Translations under genes and position numbers: made by a program | Notes under the pieces: generated by a model | Database searches by the model: none | The model's input: the letters and a program-made list of their open reading frames with translations, nothing else | Told to the model about the DNA's origin: nothing | Shown: positions 16,154 through 25,259 of the stretch, in pieces | How the letters are laid out: each line of letters begins with the position of its first letter | How positions within the stretch are numbered: position 1 is the stretch's first letter | From: Sinorhizobium sp. RAC02 | Lineage (GTDB): Bacteria; Pseudomonadota; Alphaproteobacteria; Rhizobiales; Rhizobiaceae | Length of the DNA: 64,000 nt | Direction of reading: 5' to 3' | NCBI RefSeq assembly: GCF_001713395.1 | Contig: NZ_CP016450.1 | Coordinates: 248,001-312,000, forward strand

Positions 16154-17457
16154 AGCACAGCCTTCATCGGCTTGCCCGCCACATAGGTCTCGTGTACCGC
16201 ACGATCATCCCCCATCGTCTGGAGCAGGAAAAGTTCGTCGGTGAGCGAGCGGACGACCTCCATCTTCAGCGCCATGGCGGGCGTGGCGGCAGCGTCGAGC
16301 ACGACGAAGTCGGCATCCGTGCCGGCGTCCAGCGTGCCGATGCGGTCTGCGAGTGACAGGGCTTCGGCGTTGCCGAGGGTCATGTGATAGAAGCTGTCGT
16401 AAGGGTTCAGCCGCTCGCCGAGCAACTGCTGGATCTTGTAAGCCTCGTCCATCGTCTTCAGCATGGAATAGCTCGTGCCGCCGCCGATATCTGTCGCGAC
16501 GCCAATGCGCACCGGCTTTTCCCGCCGCGAGAGCGCCTTCAGCGGAAACAGGCCGGAGCCGAGGAAGAGGTTGGAGGTGGGGCAATGCACGGCCACCGCG
16601 CCGGCCTCGCTCATCGCATCCGCCTCGCGCCCGGAGAGATGGATGCAGTGGCCGAACAGGCTTCTGGGTCCGAGCAGGCCGTACTGCGCGTAGACGTCCG
16701 TATAGTCGATCGCATCGGGATAGAGTTCGCTGGTGAAGCGGATCTCGTCGTGGTTTTCGGACAAATGCGTCTGGATATGCAGGTCCGGGAATTCGCGGGC
16801 CAGTGCCGCCGTCATTTCCATCTGCGCCGGCGTCGAGGTGATGGCGAAGCGCGGGGTGATGGCGACGTGGTTGCGGCCCTTGCCGTGCCATTCGGCGATG
16901 ACCGCGCGGGTCTCGTCATAACCCATCTGCGGCGTGTCGAGCAGGCCCTGCGGGGCGTTGCGGTCCATCATCACCTTGCCGCCGACCATGCACATGCCGC
17001 GCTTCAGCGCTTCGGCAAAGTAGGCATCGGCCGAGGCCTTGTGCACGGAGCAATAGGCGACCGCCGTCGTCGTGCCGTGGCGGATCATCTCGTCGTAGAA
17101 GTGACGCGCGATGCGGGCGGCATGTGCGCTTTCGACGAAGCGGCATTCTTCCGGGAAGGTGTAGGTGTTCAGCCATTCGAGCAGGTTGGCGGCATAGGAG
17201 CCGATCACCTGCATCTGCGGGAAATGCAGGTGCGTATCGATGAGTCCCGGCAGGATGAGGTGCGGCCTGTGGTCGATCTCGTCCACATCGTCCGGGGTGG
17301 CGGCGCGTATCTCGGCATAGGGACCGACGGCGGCGATCTTTCCGTCCTCGATGAGCAGTCCGCCATCCTCCTCGTAGCGATAGCTTGCCGCATCGTCGAT
17401 CGTTTCCGGCCGGCGAAGGAAGGAGAGCAGGCGTCCACGGATGAGGGTTTGGGTCAT
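16150..17457 (-). CDS. guaD: Guanine deaminase
   Basis: 435 aa, amidohydrolase superfamily. The metal-binding [18 protein letters not shown], then [30 protein letters not shown] and the catalytic-Asp segment [23 protein letters not shown] match guanine deaminases closely. It converts guanine to xanthine, feeding the same urate route as its neighbours. The gene starts six bases downstream of puuD and is probably co-transcribed with it, convergent with the puuE-uraH operon with a four-base 3' overlap. Confidence 0.93.
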   Translation of the reverse strand: MTQTLIRGRLLSFLRRPETIDDAASYRYEEDGGLLIEDGKIAAVGPYAEIRAATPDDVDEIDHRPHLILPGLIDTHLHFPQMQVIGSYAANLLEWLNTYTFPEECRFVESAHAARIARHFYDEMIRHGTTTAVAYCSVHKASADAYFAEALKRGMCMVGGKVMMDRNAPQGLLDTPQMGYDETRAVIAEWHGKGRNHVAITPRFAITSTPAQMEMTAALAREFPDLHIQTHLSENHDEIRFTSELYPDAIDYTDVYAQYGLLGPRSLFGHCIHLSGREADAMSEAGAVAVHCPTSNLFLGSGLFPLKALSRREKPVRIGVATDIGGGTSYSMLKTMDEAYKIQQLLGERLNPYDSFYHMTLGNAEALSLADRIGTLDAGTDADFVVLDAAATPAMALKMEVVRSLTDELFLLQTMGDDRAVHETYVAGKPMKAVL

Positions 17458-17463
17458 GGGCGG

Positions 17464-18696
17464 TCAGCTTCCTTCTGCGGCGGTTTCAAACCAGGCGGTG
17501 ATGAGCGCGCGCTCTTCCTTCGTCATGCCGGTGACATTGCCCGGCGGCATGGCGTGGCTGCGGCCTGCCTGCAGATAGATCTCGCGGGCATGCAGGGCAA
17601 TCTGGGATTCGCTTTCGAACACAACGTCTTTCGGCGCGGCGCGCAGGCCTTCCCAGACCGGCTCGGCCGCATGGCACATCGAACAGCGCGTCGAGACGAG
17701 ATCGCGTACCGCCGGGAAGTGGCTGTTTGCCGCGACGCGCTGGGCCGAGGGGGCAAGGCCTGCATCGGCGCTTTCGCCGGTCAATACCTTCGGCACGGTG
17801 GAAAGCCACATGATGAGCAGGAAGAGGAGGGCCGTGACGAGCCAGGTCCAGGTGGGCTTGCCCTTGCGCGCGTGGGTCGTGTTGAACCAGTGGCGGATCG
17901 TCACGCCCATCAGGAAGACGAGGGCAGCGATGATCCAGTTGAAAGCCGTCGCGAAGGCCAGCGGATAGTGGTTCGACAGCATGAAGAAGATGACGGGCAA
18001 CGTCAGGTAGTTGTTGTGGGTGGAGCGCTGCTTGGCGATGGCGCCGTATTTCGGATCCGGCACGCGCCCTGCAATCAAGTCGGCAACGACCACGCGCTGG
18101 TTCGGCATGATGAGGAAGAAGACGTTCGCCGACATGATCGTCGCCGTGAAGGCGCCGAGATGCAGGAAGGCGGCGCGGCCGGTAAAGACCTGCGTGTAGC
18201 CCCAGGCCATGGCGACGAGGATGAAATAGAGGACGATCATCAGCCCCCAGGTGTTTTTGCCGAGCGGCGATTTGCAGAGCAGGTCGTAGAGGATCCAGCC
18301 CACGGCCAGCGAGGCGAGCGAGATGAGGATCGCCACCGGCGTCGAGACGTCGAGCACGTTGCGGTCGATCAGGAACAGATCGGCGCCGCCGTAATAGACC
18401 AGACAGAGTAGCGCGAAGCCGGAAAGCCACGTCATGTAGCTTTCCCATTTGAACCATGTCAGGTGCTCGGGCATCGAGGCCGGCGCCACGAGATACTTCT
18501 GGATGTGATAGAACCCGCCGCCATGGACCTGCCATTCCTCGCCATAGGCGCCGGCCGGCAGATGCGGCCGCTTCACCAGGCCGAGGTCGAGCGCGATGAA
18601 ATAGAAGGACGAGCCGATCCAGGCCATGGCGGTGATGACATGCAGCCAGCGGACCGCAAAGGTCAGCCACTCCCAGGCGATGGCATATTCGTACAT
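17464..18696 (-). CDS. puuD: Urate hydroxylase PuuD, membrane-bound with C-terminal cytochrome c domain
   Basis: 410 aa. Begins MYEYAIAWEWLTFAVRWLHVITAMAW; about eight membrane helices follow, including the GGGFYHIQKYLVAP loop typical of PuuD, and the C-terminus holds a haem c site CSMCH with a distal MPPGN methionine loop. PuuD oxidises urate to 5-hydroxyisourate and passes electrons into the respiratory chain instead of making peroxide, unlike cofactor-free uricase. An open extension upstream to 18795 has no support; the ATG at 18696 follows a GAAGGGA box. It heads the puuD-guaD unit. Confidence 0.93.
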   Translation of the reverse strand: MYEYAIAWEWLTFAVRWLHVITAMAWIGSSFYFIALDLGLVKRPHLPAGAYGEEWQVHGGGFYHIQKYLVAPASMPEHLTWFKWESYMTWLSGFALLCLVYYGGADLFLIDRNVLDVSTPVAILISLASLAVGWILYDLLCKSPLGKNTWGLMIVLYFILVAMAWGYTQVFTGRAAFLHLGAFTATIMSANVFFLIMPNQRVVVADLIAGRVPDPKYGAIAKQRSTHNNYLTLPVIFFMLSNHYPLAFATAFNWIIAALVFLMGVTIRHWFNTTHARKGKPTWTWLVTALLFLLIMWLSTVPKVLTGESADAGLAPSAQRVAANSHFPAVRDLVSTRCSMCHAAEPVWEGLRAAPKDVVFESESQIALHAREIYLQAGRSHAMPPGNVTGMTKEERALITAWFETAAEGS

Positions 18697-18836
18697 GTGG
18701 GCGCGTCCCTTCCGTCTTGTCTTTGGGCACGTACATTGCGCAATATTTACGGGTGAGGGAAGGGTGGACCGAACGCCTTGCATCCACCGGTTCACTTTGA
18801 ACGGAACCTCTTCGGGACCAAGGGTATTTCTGCGCT

Positions 18837-19550
18837 ATGGCATACGAACTCTATTATTGGACCGGCATTCAGGGACGGGGGGAATATATCCGCCTGGCAT
18901 TGGAGGCCGCCGGCGCGCCCTATCGGGATGTCGCACGGGAAGAGGGCGATCAGGTCATCGCCGCGGTGAGCAACGAGGTTTCGACGCCGTCCTTCGCGCC
19001 GCCCTTTCTCAGAGACGGTGATGTGGTCGTGGGCCAGGTGGCAGCGATCCTGCTTTATCTCGGCGACAAACTTGATCTTGCGCCCAAGGATGCGGCGCTC
19101 AGGCTCTGGACGCATCAAATCCAGTTGACCATCGCCGACTTCGTGCTCGAAGGCCATGATGTTCACCACCCGATCGGCGCCGGAGAATATTACGAGGACC
19201 AGAAGCCCGAATCAAAGCGGCGTGCCCTGGAGTTCCGTGAGCAGCGCGTTCCGAAATTCCTCGACTGGTTCGAGCGCATTCTGGCCAGAAACCCCAAAGG
19301 CTCCGCGCATCTCGTCGGCAGCCGGCTCAGCTATGTGGATCTGTCTCTGTTCCAGATCATGGATGGCCTAATCTACGCCTTCCCGACATTGATGGGCGAG
19401 CTTGCTCCTCGGTATCCGCATATCAAGGCGGTCTGCGCAACTGTTGCCGACCACCCGAAAATCCGTGCCTATCTTGCGAGCGATCGCCGTCTTCCGAGCA
19501 ATGAGAACGACCTGTTTCGGCACTATCCAGAATTGGACGCCAAGCCCTAG
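18837..19550 (+). CDS. Glutathione S-transferase family protein
   Basis: 237 aa. Thioredoxin-like N-terminal half (YELYYWTGIQGRGEYIRLALEAAGAPY, with STPSFAPPFL and the conserved turn GQVAAILLYLG) and an all-helical C-terminal half with LVGSRLSYVDLSLFQ. The catalytic Tyr/Ser is not certain; Tyr near residue 7 is a candidate. The substrate is unknown. It is divergent from puuD, which may be coincidence or may indicate a detoxification role near purine oxidation. Glutathionylation or dehalogenation roles cannot be told apart from sequence. Confidence 0.88.
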   Translation: MAYELYYWTGIQGRGEYIRLALEAAGAPYRDVAREEGDQVIAAVSNEVSTPSFAPPFLRDGDVVVGQVAAILLYLGDKLDLAPKDAALRLWTHQIQLTIADFVLEGHDVHHPIGAGEYYEDQKPESKRRALEFREQRVPKFLDWFERILARNPKGSAHLVGSRLSYVDLSLFQIMDGLIYAFPTLMGELAPRYPHIKAVCATVADHPKIRAYLASDRRLPSNENDLFRHYPELDAKP

Positions 19551-19645
19551 TGCCGCCGCGGACGGCTCTTTCGACGGTAGGCGGCAGTTCAGAATTTCGC
19601 CAGTTTTCAGGCGGGCCTTTGTGGGTATTTTTGACTAGAGCGCTG

Positions 19646-20014
19646 CTAACGCCAGTCAGGTAACGCCACGGTTTTTCCGTCCTCTACGGACCAATCCCGA
19701 TACATCTCATAGGTGACTTTTCCCGCGGTCATACCTTTCACCAACCTGCGGCATGCCTCCTGAACTACCTCTTCGGCACCGATTGAGTTGAGGCTTTCAA
19801 GTTCATCTCCCAGTCTTCCGTCCTGTTTCAATTCGGATTGGCCATCTTCAATGCAACGGGCGATTAACCGGGCGTGAGAGTCGGGATTTTGCTTTAAGCG
19901 CGTGACGATTTCCTGGAATTCTTGCTCGGTCCATCGGGGTCCTTCGGCGAACGCACTGGCGGGCAGCAGCAACGAGAGCAGAAGGTTTGTGGCAACAAAT
20001 CGATCTAGCTTCAA
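19646..20014 (-). CDS. Small secreted protein of unknown function
   Basis: 122 aa. An N-terminal signal peptide is clear (basic MKLDR, hydrophobic NLLLSLLLPASAFA, likely cut after AFA). The mature part is helical and charged, with three cysteines' worth of sites spread as RCIEDG and EACRRL (two Cys seen), so one disulfide in the periplasm is possible. I do not recognise the family. Codon use and GC are slightly lower than in the neighbours. It sits between a GST gene (convergent) and the GreA-like gene upstream on the same strand. Confidence 0.6.
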   Translation of the reverse strand: MKLDRFVATNLLLSLLLPASAFAEGPRWTEQEFQEIVTRLKQNPDSHARLIARCIEDGQSELKQDGRLGDELESLNSIGAEEVVQEACRRLVKGMTAGKVTYEMYRDWSVEDGKTVALPDWR

Positions 20015-20050
20015 TCTGTACGTCCTATTGTTGGTCCGGGCCGGTACTTC

Positions 20051-20533
20051 CTAGCTTATGGAGACAATCTCAAGTTCCTGCCCGCCCATGCTCACGACGT
20101 CGCCCACGGCCTTGCCCATCAGCAGCCTTGCCACCGGCGCGACGTAGGAAATCGTTCCTGCCTTCGGGTCGGCCTCGTCTTCGCCGACGATGCGATAGGT
20201 CTGTACCCGGCCGTCGTCGCGGCTGAAGGTCACCGTGTTGCCGAAGGCGACGGTGTTGTTTGATGTTGGTTCGGCCATGACCTGCGCCGTGCGGACGCGT
20301 TCTGCGAGATAACGCAGGTCGCGCAGCGGGCCGGCCGATTGGCGCCGCCGTTCGTTGACGTCCTCGATCGTGTTTGCGGCCTCGTATGCCGTGCGTGCCG
20401 CGGCGAGCTGCGTTTCGAGTGCAGTCAGACCCGCCTGCGTGACGAGATTGGGATGGGGAGAAATCGGCCGGTCGGGCAGCAGGGTCTCCGATGCCGCCTC
20501 GGCGCTTTCTTCCTTTACGAACGCAACGCTCAA
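20051..20533 (-). CDS. GreA/GreB-family protein with shortened coiled-coil
   Basis: 160 aa. The C-terminal globular domain is clear: FGNTVTFSRDDGRVQTYRIVGEDEADPKAGTISYVAPVARLLMGKAVGDVV. The N-terminal helical hairpin (LTALETQLAAARTAYEAAN ... YLAERVRTAQVM) is about 14 residues shorter than in E. coli GreA, and the acidic tip motif (GDLKENAEY in GreA, with Asp41 and Glu44) has no counterpart; IEDVNERRR is the nearest acidic stretch. It therefore probably enters the RNA polymerase secondary channel but may not stimulate transcript cleavage, resembling Rnk- or Gfh-like factors in concept. A 30-residue N-terminal extension precedes the hairpin. Single-gene unit. Confidence 0.8.
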   Translation of the reverse strand: MSVAFVKEESAEAASETLLPDRPISPHPNLVTQAGLTALETQLAAARTAYEAANTIEDVNERRRQSAGPLRDLRYLAERVRTAQVMAEPTSNNTVAFGNTVTFSRDDGRVQTYRIVGEDEADPKAGTISYVAPVARLLMGKAVGDVVSMGGQELEIVSIS

Positions 20534-20595
20534 TGTCCCACTCCATTCAAATGCGGCTTACCCCCGACAGGCTCATCGGGTCCTTGCTGGCCAAT

Positions 20596-21483
20596 TTAAG
20601 CTTCCTTCGGCATCGTCGCCAGAATCCATTCGCGAAACGCGCGGATTTTCACAATGTTGCGACGGTTCTCCGGATAGGCGAGCCAATAGTCGCGGCCATC
20701 GTTACAGGTGATATCGAAGGGCTGGTAGAGCAGGCCGGCCGCGATCTCAACGCGAAAATGGCCGGGGTTGAGGATCGCGACCCCCTGGCCGTTCATGGCC
20801 ACTTGCGCATCGATCGTCTGAACGCCCAGTTCGTTGCGTGGGTAACGTTCGAGGCCCGGCTTGTCGATTCCGGCTGCGGAGAACCAGATGGGCCACCAGA
20901 CGTCCGGGGCACTGATGATCGGCAGTTTCAGCAGGTCGGCCGGCTCCTTGACGCCGCCGATCGTTTCGGCGAGCGCCGGGCTCAGCAAGGGGGCGAAATC
21001 CATGCGCATGACGCGGTGGCATTCGAGGCCCGGCCAGTCGCCCTTGCCCCAGCGGATCGAGATGTCCGCCTCTTCGCGGGCGAAATCGATGACCTCCTGC
21101 GACGTGGAAAGCCGGACCGCGATGTTCGGGTGCTTGAGCTGGAAATCGCCGAGTGTACGGCTCAACCATTGCGTGGCGAAGGTGGGCGTCGAATGGATGT
21201 GCAGCTTCTGTTCGGTTGCGCCGCGCAGATCGGCTACCGCCTCCGCGAGTTTAGCGAGCCCTTCGGCCACCTTGGGCGCCAGCCGCTCGCCGGCCTCGCT
21301 CAGCATGACCTGCCGGGGCTGGCGCAGAAACAGCGTTTCGCCAAGCGTCTCCTCGAGCAGCTTGATCTGGTAGCTGACGGCCGTCTGCGTCATGCCGAGC
21401 TCGTCGCCGGCGCGGGTGAAGCTCGCATGCCGGGCTGCCGCCTCGAAAACACGAAGCGCATTGAGCGGGAAGTTGCGCGACAT
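20596..21483 (-). CDS. LysR-family transcriptional regulator, GcvA-like
   Basis: 295 aa from the ATG at 21483. The N-terminal winged helix (LNALRVFEAAARHASFTRAGDELGMTQTAVSYQIKLLEETLGETLF) is of the GcvA subgroup, followed by the effector-binding domain with FATQWLSRTLGDFQ and DISIRWGKG. An open extension to 21510 exists, but family members usually start right before the LNALR segment. The gene is divergent from a small DUF1127 gene, so the regulator may control that gene and itself from the shared 107-base gap. The effector is unknown. Confidence 0.9.
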   Translation of the reverse strand: MSRNFPLNALRVFEAAARHASFTRAGDELGMTQTAVSYQIKLLEETLGETLFLRQPRQVMLSEAGERLAPKVAEGLAKLAEAVADLRGATEQKLHIHSTPTFATQWLSRTLGDFQLKHPNIAVRLSTSQEVIDFAREEADISIRWGKGDWPGLECHRVMRMDFAPLLSPALAETIGGVKEPADLLKLPIISAPDVWWPIWFSAAGIDKPGLERYPRNELGVQTIDAQVAMNGQGVAILNPGHFRVEIAAGLLYQPFDITCNDGRDYWLAYPENRRNIVKIRAFREWILATMPKEA

Positions 21484-21590
21484 CTTCAAGGCTGAGTTCT
21501 CTTTATGCATGCAGACGAAGGTTCGATTGGAGTTCCATCACCTTTCGGCGCACCCTGCAAGCAATGGAAATGAGTTTTTGAGGTTTCGCC

Positions 21591-21773
21591 ATGACATGCA
21601 TTACCGATCACGGGCCGGCGGACGCCCTGCAGTTTCGCGAGCCGAGCCTTTGGCATAAGCTCTCTCTCGTCTTGCGTCGGCGGACGGCACAGCGCCTCCC
21701 GCGGCTCTACCCGCAGGAGCTTTCCGATCACATGAAGCGCGATCTCGGGTTCCTTGAGGGGCGCGGCCGCTAG
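21591..21773 (+). CDS. DUF1127-type Arg-rich microprotein
   Basis: 60 aa. After a variable N-terminus the pattern LWHKLSLVLRRRTAQRLPRLYPQELSDHMKRDLGFLEGRGR resembles the short DUF1127 (YjiS-like) proteins, which end with a leucine/arginine helix and an L-x-D-x-G element. In Agrobacterium and Rhodobacter, such proteins bind RNA or influence sRNA turnover, phosphate and carbon metabolism. A TGAGG box lies seven bases before the ATG. It is divergent from a LysR gene and its stop overlaps the xdhC stop (CTAG). Confidence 0.7.
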   Translation: MTCITDHGPADALQFREPSLWHKLSLVLRRRTAQRLPRLYPQELSDHMKRDLGFLEGRGR

Positions 21774-22591
21774 AGCATTTTCGATTTCCAGGCGGCGAAG
21801 GCGAGCAGCACTTCGGCGGCGGTCATTGCGGCGATGACTTCCGGCCGCTTGTCATCGACCGCCGTGCCGCCGATCGGCAAGACCAACCGCTCGGCCTCCG
21901 CGCGATCCACGCCCTGTTCGTCGAGATAGTGGAGGAAGGTGCCGCGCTTCGACTTCGAACCGACCATGCCGATATAGGCGAGGTCGGTGCGGGCGAGCGC
22001 TTCGCGGGCGATCAGGAAATCGAGTGCGTGGTCATGGGTGACGATGACCACGGCCGAGCCGGCCGGGATATCGGCGATCAGGGATTCCGGCATGGCGTTC
22101 AACCGGTGATGCACCTCGGAGGTGAGGCGGTCCAGTTCGCTCTCGCGCGTCTCGACGACGAACACCTTCAAGGGCAGCAGTGTCAGCGATTCGGCAAGTG
22201 CGCGCCCGACATGCCCGCCACCGAACACCCAGACCTGCGGCTTCTGCCGTTCATCCGTCGCGATCCGCTGGTCGAGGGCCTGGCGCGCGGCCTCGTCGGC
22301 GAAGGTGAAGGTGAGTTCGACGCGACCGCCGCAACATTGGCCGATATCGGGGCCGAGGGGGATGTCGAGCTTCGCTTCACCGCCGGCACTGCCGAGCATC
22401 TTTCGCGCGTTTTCGATTGCTACATATTCAAGCTGCCCGCCGCCGATCGTGCCGTGGATTTCGGTCGGCCCCACCAGCATGAACGTGCCTTCGTCGCGCG
22501 GCGCGGAGCCTTTGACGGCGGTAACATCGACGATGACGACACGGTGTTCCCGGGCGAGAAAGCCCTCGAGACTATCCTGCAGAAAGTTCAT
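21770..22591 (-). CDS. xdhC: Xanthine dehydrogenase accessory protein XdhC
   Basis: 273 aa. XdhC/CoxI N-terminal domain (VDVTAVKGSAPRDEGTFMLV, GTIGGGQLEYVAI, GQCCGGRVELTF) and C-terminal Rossmann domain (VWVFGGGHVGRALAESL, VIVTHDHALDFLIA). XdhC binds the molybdenum cofactor, helps its sulfuration and inserts it into xanthine dehydrogenase. The two cysteines of QCCGG are the Moco-binding site. The structural genes xdhA and xdhB are absent from the window. It lies 133 bases downstream of bdhA on the same strand. Confidence 0.93.
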   Translation of the reverse strand: MNFLQDSLEGFLAREHRVVIVDVTAVKGSAPRDEGTFMLVGPTEIHGTIGGGQLEYVAIENARKMLGSAGGEAKLDIPLGPDIGQCCGGRVELTFTFADEAARQALDQRIATDERQKPQVWVFGGGHVGRALAESLTLLPLKVFVVETRESELDRLTSEVHHRLNAMPESLIADIPAGSAVVIVTHDHALDFLIAREALARTDLAYIGMVGSKSKRGTFLHYLDEQGVDRAEAERLVLPIGGTAVDDKRPEVIAAMTAAEVLLAFAAWKSKML

Positions 22592-22724
22592 TTTTGCTCT
22601 TCTTTTTGGGCCGCGAGCCGTCCGGGTCCATCAGCAAGTGATTGGAACTAGACAGGCCCCGGAGGCCTTGAAGGCCGGACCCGTCGACCCGTTGAAGGCG
22701 CGGAAGACGGTGTTCGGTCATCCT

Positions 22725-23498
22725 CTATTGAGCGGTCCAGCCGCCATCGACGGAGATGTGGGTGCCGTTGATCGATTTTGCCGCATCGCTGGCGAGGAAC
22801 AGGGCGATGGCCGCCACCTCGTCGACACCGACGAACTCCTTGGTCGGCTGGAATTTCAGCATGACGTCGGACTTCACCTGCGCTTCGCTGATGCCGCGCG
22901 CCTTGGCCGTGTCGGGGATCTGCTTTTCGACGAGCGGTGTCAGCACATAGCCGGGGCAGATGGCATTGGCTGTGATGTGGTCTTCGGCGATTTCCAGCGC
23001 GACCGTTTTCGTCAGTCCCAGAATGCCGTGCTTGGCCGCCACATAGGCGGATTTGAACGGTGAGGCGACGAGGCCGTGGGCAGAGGCGACATTGATGATG
23101 CGCCCCCAGCCCTTGCGCTTCATGTGCGGAATGGCGGCGCGGATGGTGTGGAACGAGCTGGACAGATTGATCGCAATGATCTGGTCCCACTTCTCGACCG
23201 GAAAGTCCTCGATCTTTTCGACATGCTGGATGCCGGCATTGTTGACGAGGATGTCGACGCCGTCGAACTCTTCCACTGCCGTCTGGATGAGGTCGGCGAT
23301 CTCGTGCGGCTTGGTCATGTCGGCCGGATGATAGATGACGCGGCCCTTGCCGAGGCTGTCGAGCTTGGTGCGGGTCGCCTCGATCTCGTCCGCCGGGCCA
23401 AAACCGTTGATGACGACATTGGCGTTGCCTTCCGCAAAGGCCGTGGCGATGGCGAGGCCGATGCCGCTGGTGGAACCGGTTACGACGACACTCTTCAT
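22725..23498 (-). CDS. bdhA: D-3-hydroxybutyrate dehydrogenase
   Basis: 257 aa, short-chain dehydrogenase. VTGSTSGIGLAIA is the NAD motif, DILVNNAGIQHVEKIEDFP and the catalytic S-x12-YVAAKHG follow, and VLTPLVEKQIPDTAKARG is characteristic of bdhA. It oxidises 3-hydroxybutyrate to acetoacetate in polyhydroxybutyrate degradation. The start is set at 23498 because the GGAG box then lies eight bases upstream; the ATG three codons earlier would touch that box. In S. meliloti bdhA heads a mixed-function operon with xdhA2 and xdhB2; here xdhC follows instead. Confidence 0.94.
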   Translation of the reverse strand: MKSVVVTGSTSGIGLAIATAFAEGNANVVINGFGPADEIEATRTKLDSLGKGRVIYHPADMTKPHEIADLIQTAVEEFDGVDILVNNAGIQHVEKIEDFPVEKWDQIIAINLSSSFHTIRAAIPHMKRKGWGRIINVASAHGLVASPFKSAYVAAKHGILGLTKTVALEIAEDHITANAICPGYVLTPLVEKQIPDTAKARGISEAQVKSDVMLKFQPTKEFVGVDEVAAIALFLASDAAKSINGTHISVDGGWTAQ

Positions 23499-23621
23499 GT
23501 TTTTCATCTCCGATATGCTGCTTTGCGGTAGCCTACGCCTAAAACTCGAGCGATGACAATTGCGTTTTCCGCGCGGTAGAGTGGCGGTGAGGGCAGAGCG
23601 CGGCTTGCGTTTTATTTTCCT

Positions 23622-23648
23622 TTGACATTCGTTTTGATGTCGTATTGA
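23622..23648 (+). promoter_or_regulatory. Candidate glpK promoter
   Basis: A TTGACA -35 hexamer at 23622-23627 and a TATTGA -10-like hexamer at 23643-23648, 15 bases apart, 45 bases before the glpK start. The spacing is short, so the -10 assignment is doubtful. Confidence 0.35.
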
Positions 23649-23692
23649 AGATTCCGAAGGGCCTGGGAGCGGCCTTCAGCTGGGAGGAAAGC

Positions 23693-25186
23693 ATGGGCGG
23701 ATATGTTCTCGCGATCGATCAAGGCACGACATCGAGCCGGGCGATCGTCTTCGACGGCAACCAGAAGGTCGTCGGTTCCGGCCAGAAGGAATTCACGCAG
23801 CACTTTCCGCAATCCGGCTGGGTCGAGCATGATCCGGAGGAAATCTGGGACAGCGTCGTCTGGGCGGTCAAGGCCGCGCTGAAGAAGGCCGATCTCAAGG
23901 CGTCGGATATTTCCGCCATCGGTATCACCAACCAGCGCGAGACGGTCGTCGTCTGGGAGCGCGAAAGCGGCAAGCCGATCCACAATGCCATCGTCTGGCA
24001 GGACCGCCGCACGGCCTCCTATTGCGAGAAGCTGAAGAAGCAGGATCTCGAAAAGACCTTCACCAAGAAGACCGGCCTGCTGCTCGACCCTTATTTTTCC
24101 GGCACGAAACTGTCCTGGATGCTCTCCAACGTGAAGGGCGCGCGTGCACGGGGTGCCAAGGGCGACCTCTGCTTCGGCACGATCGACACGTTCCTGATCT
24201 GGCGGCTGACGGGCGGCAAGTCGCATGTCACCGACGCCACCAATGCCAGCCGCACGCTGATGTACAACATCGCGGCGAACGACTGGGACAACGAATTGTT
24301 GGACATCCTGCGCGTGCCGAAGGCCATGCTGCCCGAAGTGCTGGACTGCGCGGCCGACTTCGGCGTGACGGAGAAGGCGCTGTTCGGCGCGGAAATCCCG
24401 ATCCTCGGCGTTGCCGGCGACCAGCAGGCCGCGACCATCGGCCAGGCCTGCTTCGAGCCGGGCATGATGAAATCCACCTACGGCACTGGCTGCTTTGCGC
24501 TGCTCAACACCGGTCCGGACATGGTGCGTTCGAAAAACCGGCTGCTCACTACCATTGCCTACCGCCTCGACGGCGAGACGACCTATGCGCTGGAAGGCTC
24601 GATCTTCATCGCGGGTGCGGCCGTACAATGGCTGCGCGACGGGCTGAAGGTCATCAAGGCCGCACCCGACACCGGTGACCTCGCGGCGCAAGCCGACCCG
24701 ACGCAGAACGTCTACCTCGTGCCCGCCTTCACCGGGTTGGGCGCGCCGCACTGGGACCCGGACGCCCGTGCCGCCATCTACGGCATGACGCGCAACACAG
24801 GACCGGCGGAATTCGCCCGCGCAGCCCTTGAGGCCGTCTGCTACCAGACGCGCGACCTGCTGGACGCCATGCACAAGGACTGGAAAGCCAACGGCAAGGA
24901 AACGGTGCTGCGCGTCGACGGTGGCATGGTCGCCTCCGACTGGACCATGCAGCGCCTCGCCGACATTCTCGACGCCCCCGTCGACCGCCCGACCATCCTG
25001 GAGACGACGGCGCTCGGTGCCGCCTGGCTTGCCGGCCAGCGCGCCGGTGTCTGGCCGAACCGCAAGGGTTTCGCTAAATCCTGGGCACGCGATACGCGTT
25101 TTGAGCCGAAGATGGACGAGAAGACACGAGCGGTGAAGATCAGGGGTTGGAAGGACGCGGTGCGGCGGACGTTGAGCGCGGAGTAG
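23693..25186 (+). CDS. glpK: Glycerol kinase
   Basis: 497 aa. FGGY kinase: [16 protein letters not shown] at the N-terminus, [23 protein letters not shown], the ATP-site [14 protein letters not shown], and [22 protein letters not shown] near the C-terminus. It phosphorylates glycerol to glycerol 3-phosphate. The ATG at 23693 follows a GGGAGGAAA box by the right distance; the TTG at 23645 has none. No facilitator or glpD gene is adjacent; bdhA is divergent. The standard length is preserved and no residue of the active site seems missing. Confidence 0.96.
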   Translation: MGGYVLAIDQGTTSSRAIVFDGNQKVVGSGQKEFTQHFPQSGWVEHDPEEIWDSVVWAVKAALKKADLKASDISAIGITNQRETVVVWERESGKPIHNAIVWQDRRTASYCEKLKKQDLEKTFTKKTGLLLDPYFSGTKLSWMLSNVKGARARGAKGDLCFGTIDTFLIWRLTGGKSHVTDATNASRTLMYNIAANDWDNELLDILRVPKAMLPEVLDCAADFGVTEKALFGAEIPILGVAGDQQAATIGQACFEPGMMKSTYGTGCFALLNTGPDMVRSKNRLLTTIAYRLDGETTYALEGSIFIAGAAVQWLRDGLKVIKAAPDTGDLAAQADPTQNVYLVPAFTGLGAPHWDPDARAAIYGMTRNTGPAEFARAALEAVCYQTRDLLDAMHKDWKANGKETVLRVDGGMVASDWTMQRLADILDAPVDRPTILETTALGAAWLAGQRAGVWPNRKGFAKSWARDTRFEPKMDEKTRAVKIRGWKDAVRRTLSAE

Positions 25187-25259
25187 GGGAACTCAAGTAT
25201 TCTCTGCCGTTGCAATGAGCGCCCCCAATGCCATCTGCACCGACAATTGAACGACTTTC

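Noticed and set aside
22592..22724. Remnant of xdhA/xdhB between bdhA and xdhC
   Set aside because: Translations of the 133-base gap show no iron-sulfur or molybdopterin-domain residues; it is only a spacer.
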